Origin: Helicovermis profundi
GTDB taxonomy: Bacteria > Bacillota > Clostridia > Peptostreptococcales > Acidaminobacteraceae
Direction: 5' to 3'
Length of the DNA stretch: 64,000 bases
NCBI RefSeq assembly: GCF_033097505.1
Contig: NZ_AP028654.1
Location: forward strand, 2,314,001 to 2,378,000
Positions within the stretch are counted from its first letter, which is position 1. The number at the start of each line of letters is the position of its first letter. Shown here piece after piece: positions 35,573 through 45,157 of the stretch. A model generated the notes under the pieces. It did no database searches. It was given only the letters and a program-made list of their open reading frames with translations, and was not told the origin of the DNA. Made by a program: the position numbers and the translations under genes.

Positions 35573-38500
35573 TTATATTCTCCCATTAAAAACATAGATT
35601 TTAATCTTCTAAGATGTTCAAGATCTGTTTTTAAGTATTCAGAAGCTTTAACATCAAAATCTAAAGAAATATTCTCACCTTTATCCGGAAATCTTGGTGT
35701 GATAACAACTTCACCAAGTTGACCAAGAGTTAACATTTTATTATTAATATCTTGATATTCTTCTTCAAGTGCATTTAGTATATCGATTGCATTTTCAAGT
35801 GCCACTTCGCTAAGTTTAAATATCGATTCTTTTGAAGCCCCTTTAATATATGCTGGAAATGAATATGGTAAAAGTAAATTGATTGATGGAATAATATTTC
35901 TATTAGGTAGAACCTTCTTCATAACTCCATCTCCACCAATAAACGGATATACTTTAGCTTCATTAAACCAAACTTTTAATCTAGGAATGTAGTATGCACT
36001 GTCTACCTCTATATTTTCCTTTTCCATTAGCGCTTTTCCGCGTCCTGACATTATTCCTACAAAAAACTTTTTAAAATCAACATCGTACTTTTTAAATAGT
36101 GGATTTAGCGCTTTTATTCTATATCCCTTATTTAAAATATCGTCAACTAGCATAATTGGTTTATTAAAAGATTTTAGAGTTTTTACTTGATTTTCTATAT
36201 CTAAATAATAAGGATATGAATCAATTTTATATTTTGTTAAATCTGGTTTAAAATATTTTTCTGCATGAAAAGCTTTTGTTGCAGTATTTGGAAGAATCCA
36301 TCTTTTAAATATTGCGCCAAATGGTACACACATTGCCTCACCAACTATTTTAGGTTTTAATGGTGTAGTTGGCATTTTATTTTCATCACATATTTTCTTA
36401 ATTAAATTTTCATAAAGCATAGTTCGCTCGAAGCTTATAACAAGATTACCTGCATATAAATTAGTTAGAGCTTCCTGAAGTCTATTTCTTGTTTTTGTAA
36501 CAACTTTGAGCATTCTACTTGAATTTCTATAGGGTTCCTTTATTGCTGATTTAAGATCCAAATTAAGTGTACAGGGTGCACTCATATCAACAACAAAAAT
36601 ATCTTCTTTAGTTTTTACACCTTTTTTCTCTATAAAGCCCTGGTTTTTCATTATATTTATAAGACTTCTTTTAGTTTTATAAGAAAACTTATTCTTAAAA
36701 ACTGCATAAGTATAATCTTTTGCAAGTGCATAAGCTAATGTTTCCGTTAATACTATTTGTTCACTACTGTAATCATCCGAACTTTCACTTGAATATATAC
36801 CATCAATTACTAGTATTCGACCAACTGAGTTATCTCTAATATAATTTTCAATATACTCATCTTCAAATTCAGAATAAATTTCGCTTGAACGAAGCCAATG
36901 AAATCCAGAAAATCCAATAACTTTTCTATTATTTAAAATACTTCTTATAACAATCATTCTATAATCGCTAAATTCAGTCAGTTCTTTTAATTTCGAAAAA
37001 TCTTTAGAAAAGTCATTACCAAGAAGAGTAGCAAGTTCCTCAAGCAAACTCAAACTAGGTCTTTTTACAATTTCAATTGTTACCGATTTTATAGTCATAA
37101 CTTGCTTAAATAGTGGTTCTCTCTGATACAAACCCCTTTCATAAATATATCTTTGTGCTAAAGGATCAACTAATTCTGAAATATCTCTATTTTCATCAAT
37201 ATAATTTCTAATTTGAGTTGAACTAATATTCTCATATTTTGAAGAAAGTTTTAATTTAATTGAGTTTTTAGGGAGTTTACTAAAAATTGATTGATAATTT
37301 TCAATTTCCTCTTTACTTTTTTCAAAATTATTTCTATCAAATACTATATGTGCAAAAGATTTAATAGCTTTTTCTTCATCGTTTTTATAGGCTGAAGCAT
37401 TTACTATTACATCACTTCCAACAACAATATATACTTCATCATTTTTAAAAGTATTACGCAAATTATCTAAATCTGTTTTATTTGAAATATTAACAATTAA
37501 ATCTCTTGGATAAGTATATATATTAAGTTCATCTGCTACTGACATTTTTATAATATCTCGTCTCCGTAAATTAGGATGAGTTCTTTTTGACCATGAAAAT
37601 TCATCAACTGCAAGATAAACAACATATCCCAAATCTCTTATTTCAGTTGCTATCTGCTTATGACTTAATGAAAATGGGTCAAAAGCCCCTGGGAAAAACG
37701 CAATTTTATCATGCTTAGTTAATTTAAGTTTGCCAGATTTAATATTATATTCAGAAATAAAACTATAAATATGTTTAAGTCCAGCAGAGTTATTAAAAAA
37801 CACAAGATCAATTTTTTCATTTGTAGTTATTATTAATGAAAGTAATTTTTTCTCAATCAAATCAAATATCTTTCTTTTAAATTCAATATCAATATTAGCA
37901 TTTGCAAATATATCACTTCCAATTACATCAAATGCAGTTTGTGTTACACTTGGAAGAAAACTTACGAATCCATTTAATAGTATACCTAGCATTTTTTTTA
38001 ATCTTAGTTCATTCTTCTCGTTACTTTCATTAAATTCTGCAGAATAGCCATTATAATTTTGAACTGCAACTCCAATTGTTTTTAAAACCAACATACCTGT
38101 TTGGGCATTAGATTTCTTGATTTTAATAGAGAAATCATCTATTATTTCATTTAATTCTTTTGGCTTAGTAAAGAGCATCAATTTACCCAAATAATCTGGA
38201 ATATATCTTGAAACTTGATAACTTTCCATTTCAATAGCCCTTAAAAGCTCTACAACAATATCATTTTTTTGTTCAACTGATAATATTGGAAGTAGTTCAA
38301 TAAGTCCACGACCTGCCAAATTTCTTACAGATTCTTTAGAAGAAACTTTTAATAAATTACAAAAATGAAGAGCTGTATAAAATGCATCACGAGTCTTATA
38401 TTTGATAGTAGTTTTTAATAAAATTTCCACTTGGATTTTTTTAACTATTTCTAAGGTTACAGTTTTTAAATTACTTAAATAGAGTTCAGAAAATGATTTG

Positions 38501-40470
38501 ATATTAGAATATATTTCATTTTCAAAATCCTTATAATCATCATATAAGCACCTATATGATTTAAAAATTGAATACAATTCAACTGAAGATTTTTTCTTTA
38601 GTCTATTTTTATCAAATACAATATCTAAATAAACATAATCAAATATATCTTTTCCAAAAGTATTAGCATATATATATAATTTTTCAAGCGCTAATAGCCT
38701 AATTTCATAGTTTCCACCTATTACCTTTTGCACAATAAAATCCAGTATAATTTTTCTTTGATCTTTATCTAGATTTTTAATTGGAAAATAAGATACGGAA
38801 TTTAAAAGATGACGTCCAAGTTTTTTATTATCCATTTCAACATCATAAATATTTGAAAGCAGTTCTAAGGAAGTATTAATCTTACTTTCATCTGTTAGTT
38901 CAACAAAATAAGATTTAAGCATTCTCTTCGCACTAGACATTATTCTTACCCTATGTTTATCAACAATTTTATGATCTGGAAACAAAAATTTTGAAATATA
39001 TATTTCAAATAGACCTAAACTTGTCATCTCTAAAAGTTCAGGAATTGCACCTTTTGGTACTTCTTTTCGTAATTCCTCGTCAAAATTTGCTATTAGTTTT
39101 CCTATTAAATTTGAAGCACTTTCTCTAATATCCTCTTCTACAGTAACAATAATGTCATACAAATAATTAATCGCAATAAGTTTTTGTTTGTGAGTTAGAT
39201 ATGTTGAATACTCCCTAAGGATTTTTATATAGCCCCTTTGTGCTATTAAATTTTTAACATCTCTAGCTTTTTCTAATAATTTATTTAATGATTCTTCATC
39301 ACGAAGTCTAAACATAACTTTTATATTATGTTCAATTGAAGCAAATTTAGTTTGTATTGGAATATCTTCACTTTCAATAAGAGAATAATATTTTCTTCTT
39401 TTTTTTGTATCTTCCTTTACATCATTATCATTAAACACATCAATATTAACGTCAAAAAACAAAAGAAATTCTTCAAAGTCCTTTAATCTATTATAAACTT
39501 TTCTATAGCGTAGCTCTTTTGCTTCATCAACATTATCAAGCTTAGTTAATATTACATCAAACGCTTCATCCAGCGTGTAAAATTTCATTTTTCTGTCACT
39601 ATCTGCTTTTACTCTAAAATCAGCATATATTAAAAGAAGCGCTTCTATTTGTAAATTATCAAGTTCTAAATCCCATGTAGAATGATTGATTGCAATATTT
39701 CTTATATAAGTAATGTTATGCCTCTTAAACCATTCGCCAGTATAATAATAATGATAATACGCAACTCTACTTAATTCGTCTTTCTTACATCCATACTTGC
39801 CTATATCATGCCCAGCAGCTGCTCCTGATACTTTTCCTAAATCTATTGGAAATTTTAACGTTTTAAGCTGTCTAGCAACTTTCATAGACAAATAATGAAC
39901 TCCACTAACATGATCAAGTGTTGTTCTTCCATGTAGATCTTGGCTTAATTTCATCATTTCATTTACATAATCACTACAATAATATTTTTTAAATCTAACA
40001 TATTCGAGACTTGATTCTAGTTGTTCTTCTTCCTCAATTGATAAAAATTTTATTGAAAATTTTGTACTCCAATTTTCTTCGCCATATATTTTTTCAAGCT
40101 CACTAAAACTCTTTAATATTTTTAAAAGTAAATTAATATAACTTAATTCGCTTGAAGAAAAATTTATTTCTATAGTTCCTGGAAAAGATAAATTAACAGC
40201 AAATTTGTAAGTTGATTCTAAAATATCAAAGGAATCTTCGTAACCTAAAGTTACAAATAAATCATAAAACAAATCAAAAATTTTACTCGAATGAAAATCT
40301 TTTTTTTCTAAAAATTCTGTAAATTTATCAATAAAAATATCATCATGTATAAAATCAGTTATAGTAAGTGCTCTAATATCATACTCTTTAATAAATTTTG
40401 AAAATGTAATTTTTTTATTTATTTTTGATACAATTTTAAAAACTTGTTTTTTATTAATCTTATTATCCAT
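35569..40470 (-). CDS. Giant multidomain protein: HD, HEAT-like, NadD-like nucleotidyltransferase, GNAT-like and PRTase-like regions
   Basis: A 1633-residue cytoplasmic protein with no signal or membrane segment. An HD phosphohydrolase domain spans about 185-290 (LDHVSGVHYL, AAGHDIGKYG, INHSTWDLE, YADFR). Then come about 550 residues of helical HEAT-like repeats. A NadD-type nucleotidyltransferase at about 920-1085 has FFPGAFDPFSLSH, RRRDIIKMSVADE and the end signature ISSTQIRNYI. A GNAT-like part lies at about 1125-1280 (KVIGFSGFHWL, LVIDGIYSS, IMKNQGF). A phosphoribosyltransferase-like part lies at about 1335-1500 (MLVDDILNKGYRI). ATG 40470 sits after GGAGGTG. The in-frame TTG at 40482 overlaps that site. 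It heads the 34313 and 33235 genes and perhaps the Moco-murB run. Function unknown. A nucleotide-cofactor reaction is inferred. Confidence 0.75.
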   Translation of the reverse strand: MDNKINKKQVFKIVSKINKKITFSKFIKEYDIRALTITDFIHDDIFIDKFTEFLEKKDFHSSKIFDLFYDLFVTLGYEDSFDILESTYKFAVNLSFPGTIEINFSSSELSYINLLLKILKSFSELEKIYGEENWSTKFSIKFLSIEEEEQLESSLEYVRFKKYYCSDYVNEMMKLSQDLHGRTTLDHVSGVHYLSMKVARQLKTLKFPIDLGKVSGAAAGHDIGKYGCKKDELSRVAYYHYYYTGEWFKRHNITYIRNIAINHSTWDLELDNLQIEALLLIYADFRVKADSDRKMKFYTLDEAFDVILTKLDNVDEAKELRYRKVYNRLKDFEEFLLFFDVNIDVFNDNDVKEDTKKRRKYYSLIESEDIPIQTKFASIEHNIKVMFRLRDEESLNKLLEKARDVKNLIAQRGYIKILREYSTYLTHKQKLIAINYLYDIIVTVEEDIRESASNLIGKLIANFDEELRKEVPKGAIPELLEMTSLGLFEIYISKFLFPDHKIVDKHRVRIMSSAKRMLKSYFVELTDESKINTSLELLSNIYDVEMDNKKLGRHLLNSVSYFPIKNLDKDQRKIILDFIVQKVIGGNYEIRLLALEKLYIYANTFGKDIFDYVYLDIVFDKNRLKKKSSVELYSIFKSYRCLYDDYKDFENEIYSNIKSFSELYLSNLKTVTLEIVKKIQVEILLKTTIKYKTRDAFYTALHFCNLLKVSSKESVRNLAGRGLIELLPILSVEQKNDIVVELLRAIEMESYQVSRYIPDYLGKLMLFTKPKELNEIIDDFSIKIKKSNAQTGMLVLKTIGVAVQNYNGYSAEFNESNEKNELRLKKMLGILLNGFVSFLPSVTQTAFDVIGSDIFANANIDIEFKRKIFDLIEKKLLSLIITTNEKIDLVFFNNSAGLKHIYSFISEYNIKSGKLKLTKHDKIAFFPGAFDPFSLSHKQIATEIRDLGYVVYLAVDEFSWSKRTHPNLRRRDIIKMSVADELNIYTYPRDLIVNISNKTDLDNLRNTFKNDEVYIVVGSDVIVNASAYKNDEEKAIKSFAHIVFDRNNFEKSKEEIENYQSIFSKLPKNSIKLKLSSKYENISSTQIRNYIDENRDISELVDPLAQRYIYERGLYQREPLFKQVMTIKSVTIEIVKRPSLSLLEELATLLGNDFSKDFSKLKELTEFSDYRMIVIRSILNNRKVIGFSGFHWLRSSEIYSEFEDEYIENYIRDNSVGRILVIDGIYSSESSDDYSSEQIVLTETLAYALAKDYTYAVFKNKFSYKTKRSLINIMKNQGFIEKKGVKTKEDIFVVDMSAPCTLNLDLKSAIKEPYRNSSRMLKVVTKTRNRLQEALTNLYAGNLVISFERTMLYENLIKKICDENKMPTTPLKPKIVGEAMCVPFGAIFKRWILPNTATKAFHAEKYFKPDLTKYKIDSYPYYLDIENQVKTLKSFNKPIMLVDDILNKGYRIKALNPLFKKYDVDFKKFFVGIMSGRGKALMEKENIEVDSAYYIPRLKVWFNEAKVYPFIGGDGVMKKVLPNRNIIPSINLLLPYSFPAYIKGASKESIFKLSEVALENAIDILNALEEEYQDINNKMLTLGQLGEVVITPRFPDKGENISLDFDVKASEYLKTDLEHLRRLKSMFLMGEYK

Positions 40471-40630
40471 TCGCACCTCCAATGTATACTATTATTGTAA
40501 CATATGTATCTAAAAAAATTACTATATATATGCTCTAAATTTATTAATATATTACTAGAACAATTCAATATATTTAATAACTTACCGATAGATATTATGA
40601 AACAAAATATTAAAAAAAGAATGTGATTTT

Positions 40631-41275
40631 ATGCTTAATATTAAAAAGATTGAAAAAACGAACTCTAATATTACAAAATACAAAAAGAAAAACACTATTT
40701 CTTATCAAGGAGCAACTAGTGTAGAAAAAGTTACGCCTATCAAACCTGCATTTAATAACAATAAAATGCCAAATAATGAATTGATTAATCAAATATATAG
40801 CAACTTTAAAAAACTAAAAAAAGAATATAAAGATTTTTTTAATAACGAACAAATTCTTGAGTCAAATATTAAAATGCTATTCGACAATAGTAACGAAGAA
40901 GAATTTATAAAAATATTATGTAGATTATTAAATACCTATAATGATTCAGTTGATTCTCTATATGCATTTGATAAAATTTTTGAAACTGAATATAATTTAA
41001 CTATAAAAGAAATTGTATATAAATATGAAGATGATTTTATAAAATTATCAATTTTTATAGAACCAGATGCAAAACTAAGATACTATAAATCTAAACTAAA
41101 AAAAATATATACTACTAATAATAGCTTATTTAATTTTCTTTGCTTAGATAATAATAGCTTTTTTCAAAAACTTTATCTTGCTTTTTCAACCATAAAATCT
41201 GTTATACCACTTGATACAGATAATAAAATATTTGATAAAAACATCAATGGATTTCTAGTAGATGAAAAATGTTAA
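40631..41275 (+). CDS. Hypothetical 214-residue protein
   Basis: No family is recognised. The first 50 residues are basic and polar with low complexity (NSNITKYKKKNTISYQG), and the rest is predicted mostly helical and charged. There is no signal peptide, membrane segment or cysteine motif. The ribosome site is weak (AAAGAATGTG). It is divergent from the giant multidomain gene with a 160-base space between starts, so the two may share a control region. It has the AT-rich, Asn/Lys-rich look of its surroundings. It is open over 645 bases in an AT-rich genome, which supports it being real. Confidence 0.6.
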   Translation: MLNIKKIEKTNSNITKYKKKNTISYQGATSVEKVTPIKPAFNNNKMPNNELINQIYSNFKKLKKEYKDFFNNEQILESNIKMLFDNSNEEEFIKILCRLLNTYNDSVDSLYAFDKIFETEYNLTIKEIVYKYEDDFIKLSIFIEPDAKLRYYKSKLKKIYTTNNSLFNFLCLDNNSFFQKLYLAFSTIKSVIPLDTDNKIFDKNINGFLVDEKC

Positions 41276-41304
41276 ATGTTTTACTTAATTTTATACCCAT
41301 ATGA

Positions 41305-41310
41305 TATAAT
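41305..41310 (+). promoter_or_regulatory. Extended -10 promoter of the small membrane protein gene
   Basis: TGATATAAT lies 50 bases before the ATG at 41361. The -35 region is weak. It gives the small gene its own promoter apart from the gene at 40631. Confidence 0.5.
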
Positions 41311-41360
41311 GTAACAGTGATTAAGCAGAAACAATAAATAATTTTTCAAAAGGAGTTAAT

Positions 41361-41636
41361 ATGGGTAAAGTTAAAAGATTTAATTTATTCGAAATAAAAC
41401 AAAATATAGATAAAGAAAGATATGAAAAAAATAAAAATAGGAAAGAAACTCTAGGCGAAAAGTTAGTTAAACTTTTTGTAGTATTAATTACATCATCAAT
41501 GTTTTTATCTTTAACTTGGAGTTTTACACAGGGTTCACCCATTTTTTATGCACTTTTATTAATTAATATCTTAATATTTATATATGCAGTATATAAAATT
41601 CTTTTACCACCGAAAGCTAATCATAAATTAAAGTAA
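41361..41636 (+). CDS. Small two-helix membrane protein
   Basis: A 91-residue protein with a basic, helical N-terminus (about 1-32, many Lys/Arg/Glu), then two hydrophobic segments near 35-53 and 58-80 and a short basic tail. That layout suggests an inner-membrane hairpin with the N-terminus in the cytoplasm. The ATG follows AAAGGAG at good spacing, and an extended -10 promoter lies upstream. No family is recognised. It converges with the YihY-type gene and shares a hairpin with it. Confidence 0.7.
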   Translation: MGKVKRFNLFEIKQNIDKERYEKNKNRKETLGEKLVKLFVVLITSSMFLSLTWSFTQGSPIFYALLLINILIFIYAVYKILLPPKANHKLK

Positions 41637-41647
41637 GACATAAATAA

Positions 41648-41683
41648 AACTCACAAATAATATTGATTTATTACTTGTGAGTT
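41648..41683. terminator. Shared terminator between convergent genes
   Basis: AACTCACAA-TAA (41648-41660) pairs with TTA-TTGTGAGTT (41671-41683) with one mismatch. T-rich sequence follows on the plus side. It overlaps the stop codon of the minus-strand YihY-type gene. Confidence 0.75.
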
Positions 41684-42509
41684 ATTTTATTTCCATAAAT
41701 TCTTTTTTAAAATCTATAGCATTAATTTCTCCACCTACCATAAGAATCATGGAAGAAATATATAACCAAATCATAAGAATTATAATTGCTGTTAAAGACC
41801 CATATATTAATGAAAAGTTATGAAAGTTAGTAGCAAATAATGAAAAACCTTTTGATATTATAAACCATCCTAATATTGCAAATATAGTCCCTGGCATAAC
41901 ACTTTTAAAAGTAACTTTTTTATTTGGAAGTAGTACATATAGTGAACTAATTACAAAGTTTATAGATACTATATAAAAAGACCATTTTATAATAACAAGC
42001 AAAAAATTTGGAATTTCAAGAATGCTTTCAAATATATCTAAAACACTTTTCCCTATGCTTGGAATTACAATTGCTATTACAAGGGAAATTGAAATCATCG
42101 CAGTATAAGCCATTCCTAGTAATTTAATCTTAATAAAACTTCTTGTTTCTTTAACATCATATGCAATATTAAGAGATCTCATCAAGGAATTTACACCCTT
42201 AGATGCTGACCAAAGTGCAAATATTATGGTTAGAGGCACAAGAGTAGTTGTATTTACTAGAAACAAATCACTTATGTAATTTCTAATAATTTCTGAAGCT
42301 TCTTTAGGTACAACATTAAAAATAAAATCTAATTTAAAATAATATTTCATTGATAATTTTCCAAACAATGAGATAATAACGATCAAAAACGGAAATATAG
42401 AAAGTGTAAAAAAATATGCCATTTGAGCGCTAAAAGCTGTAATATGGTGCTCTTTATACTTTTTACTTAGCGCTAAACTAAATTTAAATAACTTTTTAAA
42501 ATAATCCAT
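41682..42509 (-). CDS. YihY/BrkB-family (UPF0761) membrane protein
   Basis: A 275-residue integral membrane protein with about six helices, of the family once called ribonuclease BN and now regarded as a possible transporter. Typical pieces are ITAFSAQMAYFFTLSIFPFL near residues 22-41, LWSASKGVNSLMRSLNIAYDVKETRSF near 100-126 and the late GSLTAIIILMIWLYISSMILMVGGEINA. Length is normal. It lies 31 bases after aroF at the end of the folate/aromatic run, with no clear metabolic link. Confidence 0.9.
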   Translation of the reverse strand: MDYFKKLFKFSLALSKKYKEHHITAFSAQMAYFFTLSIFPFLIVIISLFGKLSMKYYFKLDFIFNVVPKEASEIIRNYISDLFLVNTTTLVPLTIIFALWSASKGVNSLMRSLNIAYDVKETRSFIKIKLLGMAYTAMISISLVIAIVIPSIGKSVLDIFESILEIPNFLLVIIKWSFYIVSINFVISSLYVLLPNKKVTFKSVMPGTIFAILGWFIISKGFSLFATNFHNFSLIYGSLTAIIILMIWLYISSMILMVGGEINAIDFKKEFMEIK

Positions 42510-42540
42510 ATAACCACCCAGTTTTTTAGCTTATTCTACT

Positions 42541-43329
42541 TTAATATAAAGTTTTTATTGAATTAATAACGTCTAGGTATTCATCTGGTGTAAGTGACTG
42601 AAAACCATCTGAAAGTGCATTTTCAGGCTTAAAATGTACTTCTATCATAAGTCCATCTGCACCAGATGCGATAGAAGCTCTTGACATTGGTTTTATAAGT
42701 GATTTTATACCCGTTCCGTGACTTGGATCAACTATTACTGGTAATCCCGTTTCTTGTTTCATAATCGGTACAGCCGAGATATCTAAAGTGTTTCTAGTAT
42801 ATGAATCAAAAGATCTTATACCTCTTTCACAAAGTATAATATTTTTATTTCCATATGCAGCTATATATTCAGCAGCGTATGCCCATTCTCTAATTGTTGC
42901 ACTCATTCCTCTTTTTAATAAAACGGGTTTATTAACTCCACCTACAACTTTTAGTAAAGAGTAATTATACATATTTCTTGAACCAATTTGAATTATATCA
43001 GCATATTCAAGTATCATATCTAAACTTGTTTCATCCATAAGTTCTGTAACTATAGGAAGATTTGTAATTTCACTTGCTTCTTTTAAATATTTTAAACCTT
43101 CTTCACCAAGTCCTTGAAAATCATAAGGGCTTGTTCTAGGTTTAAAAGCACCTCCACGAAGTACATCACATCCTCTTTCCTTTAATTGAATTGCTGTCTC
43201 AATTACTTGTTCTCTGCTTTCTACAGAACAAGGTCCAGCAATAAAAATCGGCTTATTATTACCACCAATTTTCAAATCATTTACTTCTACTACTACCTTA
43301 TCGCCCGTTAATATCTTTTTATATTTCAT
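42541..43329 (-). CDS. aroF: 3-deoxy-7-phosphoheptulonate synthase (type I-beta)
   Basis: A 262-residue DAHP synthase, the entry step to chorismate from PEP and erythrose-4-phosphate. It has [79 protein letters not shown] and [10 protein letters not shown]. It is the short type I-beta form without the N-terminal ferredoxin-like or C-terminal chorismate mutase domain, so feedback control by those parts is absent. ATG 43329 follows AAAGGA. An earlier in-frame TTG at 43356 has no site. Its place after the pab and fol genes fits a supply of chorismate for p-aminobenzoate. Confidence 0.95.
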   Translation of the reverse strand: MKYKKILTGDKVVVEVNDLKIGGNNKPIFIAGPCSVESREQVIETAIQLKERGCDVLRGGAFKPRTSPYDFQGLGEEGLKYLKEASEITNLPIVTELMDETSLDMILEYADIIQIGSRNMYNYSLLKVVGGVNKPVLLKRGMSATIREWAYAAEYIAAYGNKNIILCERGIRSFDSYTRNTLDISAVPIMKQETGLPVIVDPSHGTGIKSLIKPMSRASIASGADGLMIEVHFKPENALSDGFQSLTPDEYLDVINSIKTLY

Positions 43330-43383
43330 TTTTATTTCCTTTTTTATTTCTTGCAAAACAAGCTAATTTCAACACTTTAAGTG

Positions 43384-43863
43384 TCATTGATAAATCTTAT
43401 TTATATCTTCTTTATCCAAATATTTATAAATCTCTTTTATATGTTTACCCGAGATAATTAACTCCGAATTAAGTTCAATAAGAGGAACAATTACAAAGGC
43501 TCTTTCAATCATTCTTGGGTGAGGTATTGTTAGTTTTTCTGAGGAATTAATGGTATCACCATAAAGTAAAATGTCAACATCTATTATTCTAGGTCCCCAT
43601 CTGATAATTCTTTCCCTTTTAAGTTCTTTTTCAATACCTTGACAAACATCTAAAAGTTCATATGACGTTAAATCTGTTTCAATTTCAACTGCAATATTAA
43701 CAAAAATATCTTGATCTAAATAGCCTACTGGATTAGTTTCATAAAATGACGATACCTTCATATTATTAATTTTTTTATTAGAGTTAAGTATATTTAAAGC
43801 GTCATGTAAATTTTTAAGCTTATCTCCTATATTACTTCCAAGACTCAAATATGCCCTTATCAT
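43384..43863 (-). CDS. folK: 2-amino-4-hydroxy-6-hydroxymethyldihydropteridine diphosphokinase
   Basis: A 159-residue HPPK that pyrophosphorylates hydroxymethyl-dihydropterin with ATP, preparing it for FolP. It has LSLGSNIGDKLKNL, SSFYETNPVGYLDQDIFVN, ERIIRWGPRIIDVDILLYGD with the two magnesium Asp residues, and IPHPRMIERAFVIVPL. Length is standard. Its ATG overlaps the folB stop by four bases, and aroF follows at 54 bases. Confidence 0.96.
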   Translation of the reverse strand: MIRAYLSLGSNIGDKLKNLHDALNILNSNKKINNMKVSSFYETNPVGYLDQDIFVNIAVEIETDLTSYELLDVCQGIEKELKRERIIRWGPRIIDVDILLYGDTINSSEKLTIPHPRMIERAFVIVPLIELNSELIISGKHIKEIYKYLDKEDINKIYQ

Positions 43864-44219
43864 TTTTTTCTCCTAATTTCTACTGCAAAATAGTCAAAAA
43901 TGCCTTTAACTGGCGCTTCAGGTTTCTTTAGTCTAACAAGAACTTCTTTTGCTAAAGAATATCTACTAAGAATATTTGAAGCAATCCTCTCTGAAAGAGC
44001 CTCTATTAAATTAAATCTCTCGGATTCCACTAGATACTTTATATCATCATAAACATCAGCATAACTTATAGTATTTTCAACACTATCAGATTTACCTGCG
44101 CTTTCAAGATCTAGCATTATTTCTACATCCACTATAAATTTTTGACCAATTGTTTTTTCAGCTTCAAGAACTCCATGGTATCCGTAAAAATACATATTAT
44201 GCATTATTATTTTATCCAT
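43860..44219 (-). CDS. folB: Dihydroneopterin aldolase
   Basis: A 119-residue FolB of the small T-fold family, which turns dihydroneopterin into hydroxymethyl-dihydropterin and glycolaldehyde. Key pieces are FYGYHGVLEAEKTIGQKFIVDV, ISYADVYDDIKYLVE, NLIEALSERIAS and the Lys of LKKPEAPVKGIFDYFAVEI. ATG 44219 is eight bases after GGGG. The in-frame GTG at 44228 overlaps that site. The gene overlaps folP upstream by eight bases and folK downstream by four, a tightly packed pterin cassette. Confidence 0.95.
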   Translation of the reverse strand: MDKIIMHNMYFYGYHGVLEAEKTIGQKFIVDVEIMLDLESAGKSDSVENTISYADVYDDIKYLVESERFNLIEALSERIASNILSRYSLAKEVLVRLKKPEAPVKGIFDYFAVEIRRKK

Positions 44220-45072
44220 TAAAATCACCCCTTAGAATTACATCTGCTACTCTAACTGCTCTTAAATTCTCCCTTATATCATGAACTCTTATAATTTCGG
44301 TTCCATTTACAATACCTATAACATTAGTTGCAATTGTCCCTTCAACTCTTTCATTTGGTGGCAAATCTAAAGTTTTACCAATAATTGATTTTCTTGAAGT
44401 TCCAAGTAATATAGGAAAACCTAGTGTATTTAACTCACTCAGCCTATTCATAACAATTAAATTTTGTTTATAAGTTTTACCAAAACCAATTCCTGGATCG
44501 AGTAAAATATTTTCTTTTTTAATTCCAGCTTTTTTGGCAATATCAAGTGATTTTACAAAGAAATCTTTCATAGATTCAATAATATCCTTATCATACTTTG
44601 TTCCTTCTTGATTATGCATAATACAAATCGGAACATCATATTTTGCAACCACATTAGCTAGTTTTTCGTCCCTTTGAAGTCCCCATACATCATTTATCAT
44701 ATGAGCGCCATTTTTAAGCGCTTCTAAAGCAACTTCTGATTTATATGTGTCTACTGATATAGGCACATTTAGATTATCCACCAATTTTTTTAATGTTGGA
44801 ATTACTCTAGAAAGTTCTTCCTTAGCATCAACTATTTTGCTACCTGGCCTAGTAGATTCTCCACCTATATCTATAATATCTGCACCATCTTCAATCATTT
44901 TTTTTGCATGCCTAAGAGCAATTTCCCCGTCAGTAAATTTTCCACCATCCGAGAAAGAATCTGGAGTTACATTTAATATACCCATAATAAAAGTTCTTTC
45001 ACCAATATTTAAATTATGTTCTTTTAATTTTAAAGTATAATTATTATAGTTCTTTTTTATAATCTTATCCAT
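44212..45072 (-). CDS. folP: Dihydropteroate synthase
   Basis: A 286-residue TIM-barrel enzyme that joins hydroxymethyl-dihydropterin diphosphate to p-aminobenzoate. It has MGILNVTPDSFSDGGKF, DIIDIGGESTRPGS, ISVDTYKSEVALEA, HMINDVWGLQRD, ICIMHNQEGT, ILLDPGIGFGKTYKQN, PILLGTSRKSIIG and the final IIRVHDI. The N-terminus is about 25 residues longer than minimal FolP. The ATG follows CGGAGGAAA. It lies 85 bases after folE and overlaps folB. Confidence 0.96.
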   Translation of the reverse strand: MDKIIKKNYNNYTLKLKEHNLNIGERTFIMGILNVTPDSFSDGGKFTDGEIALRHAKKMIEDGADIIDIGGESTRPGSKIVDAKEELSRVIPTLKKLVDNLNVPISVDTYKSEVALEALKNGAHMINDVWGLQRDEKLANVVAKYDVPICIMHNQEGTKYDKDIIESMKDFFVKSLDIAKKAGIKKENILLDPGIGFGKTYKQNLIVMNRLSELNTLGFPILLGTSRKSIIGKTLDLPPNERVEGTIATNVIGIVNGTEIIRVHDIRENLRAVRVADVILRGDFNG

Positions 45073-45157
45073 TTTTCCTCCGAATCACAATTTACCTCCA
45101 TATAAAACTTCATTTATATTAACATTGAAATTAATTTTTTGAAGGAATCAAAATATA

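Noticed and set aside
40610-40792. Minus-strand 60-residue ORF opposite the hypothetical gene
   Set aside because: It is antisense to the 40631-41275 frame, lacks a ribosome site and has no recognisable features.
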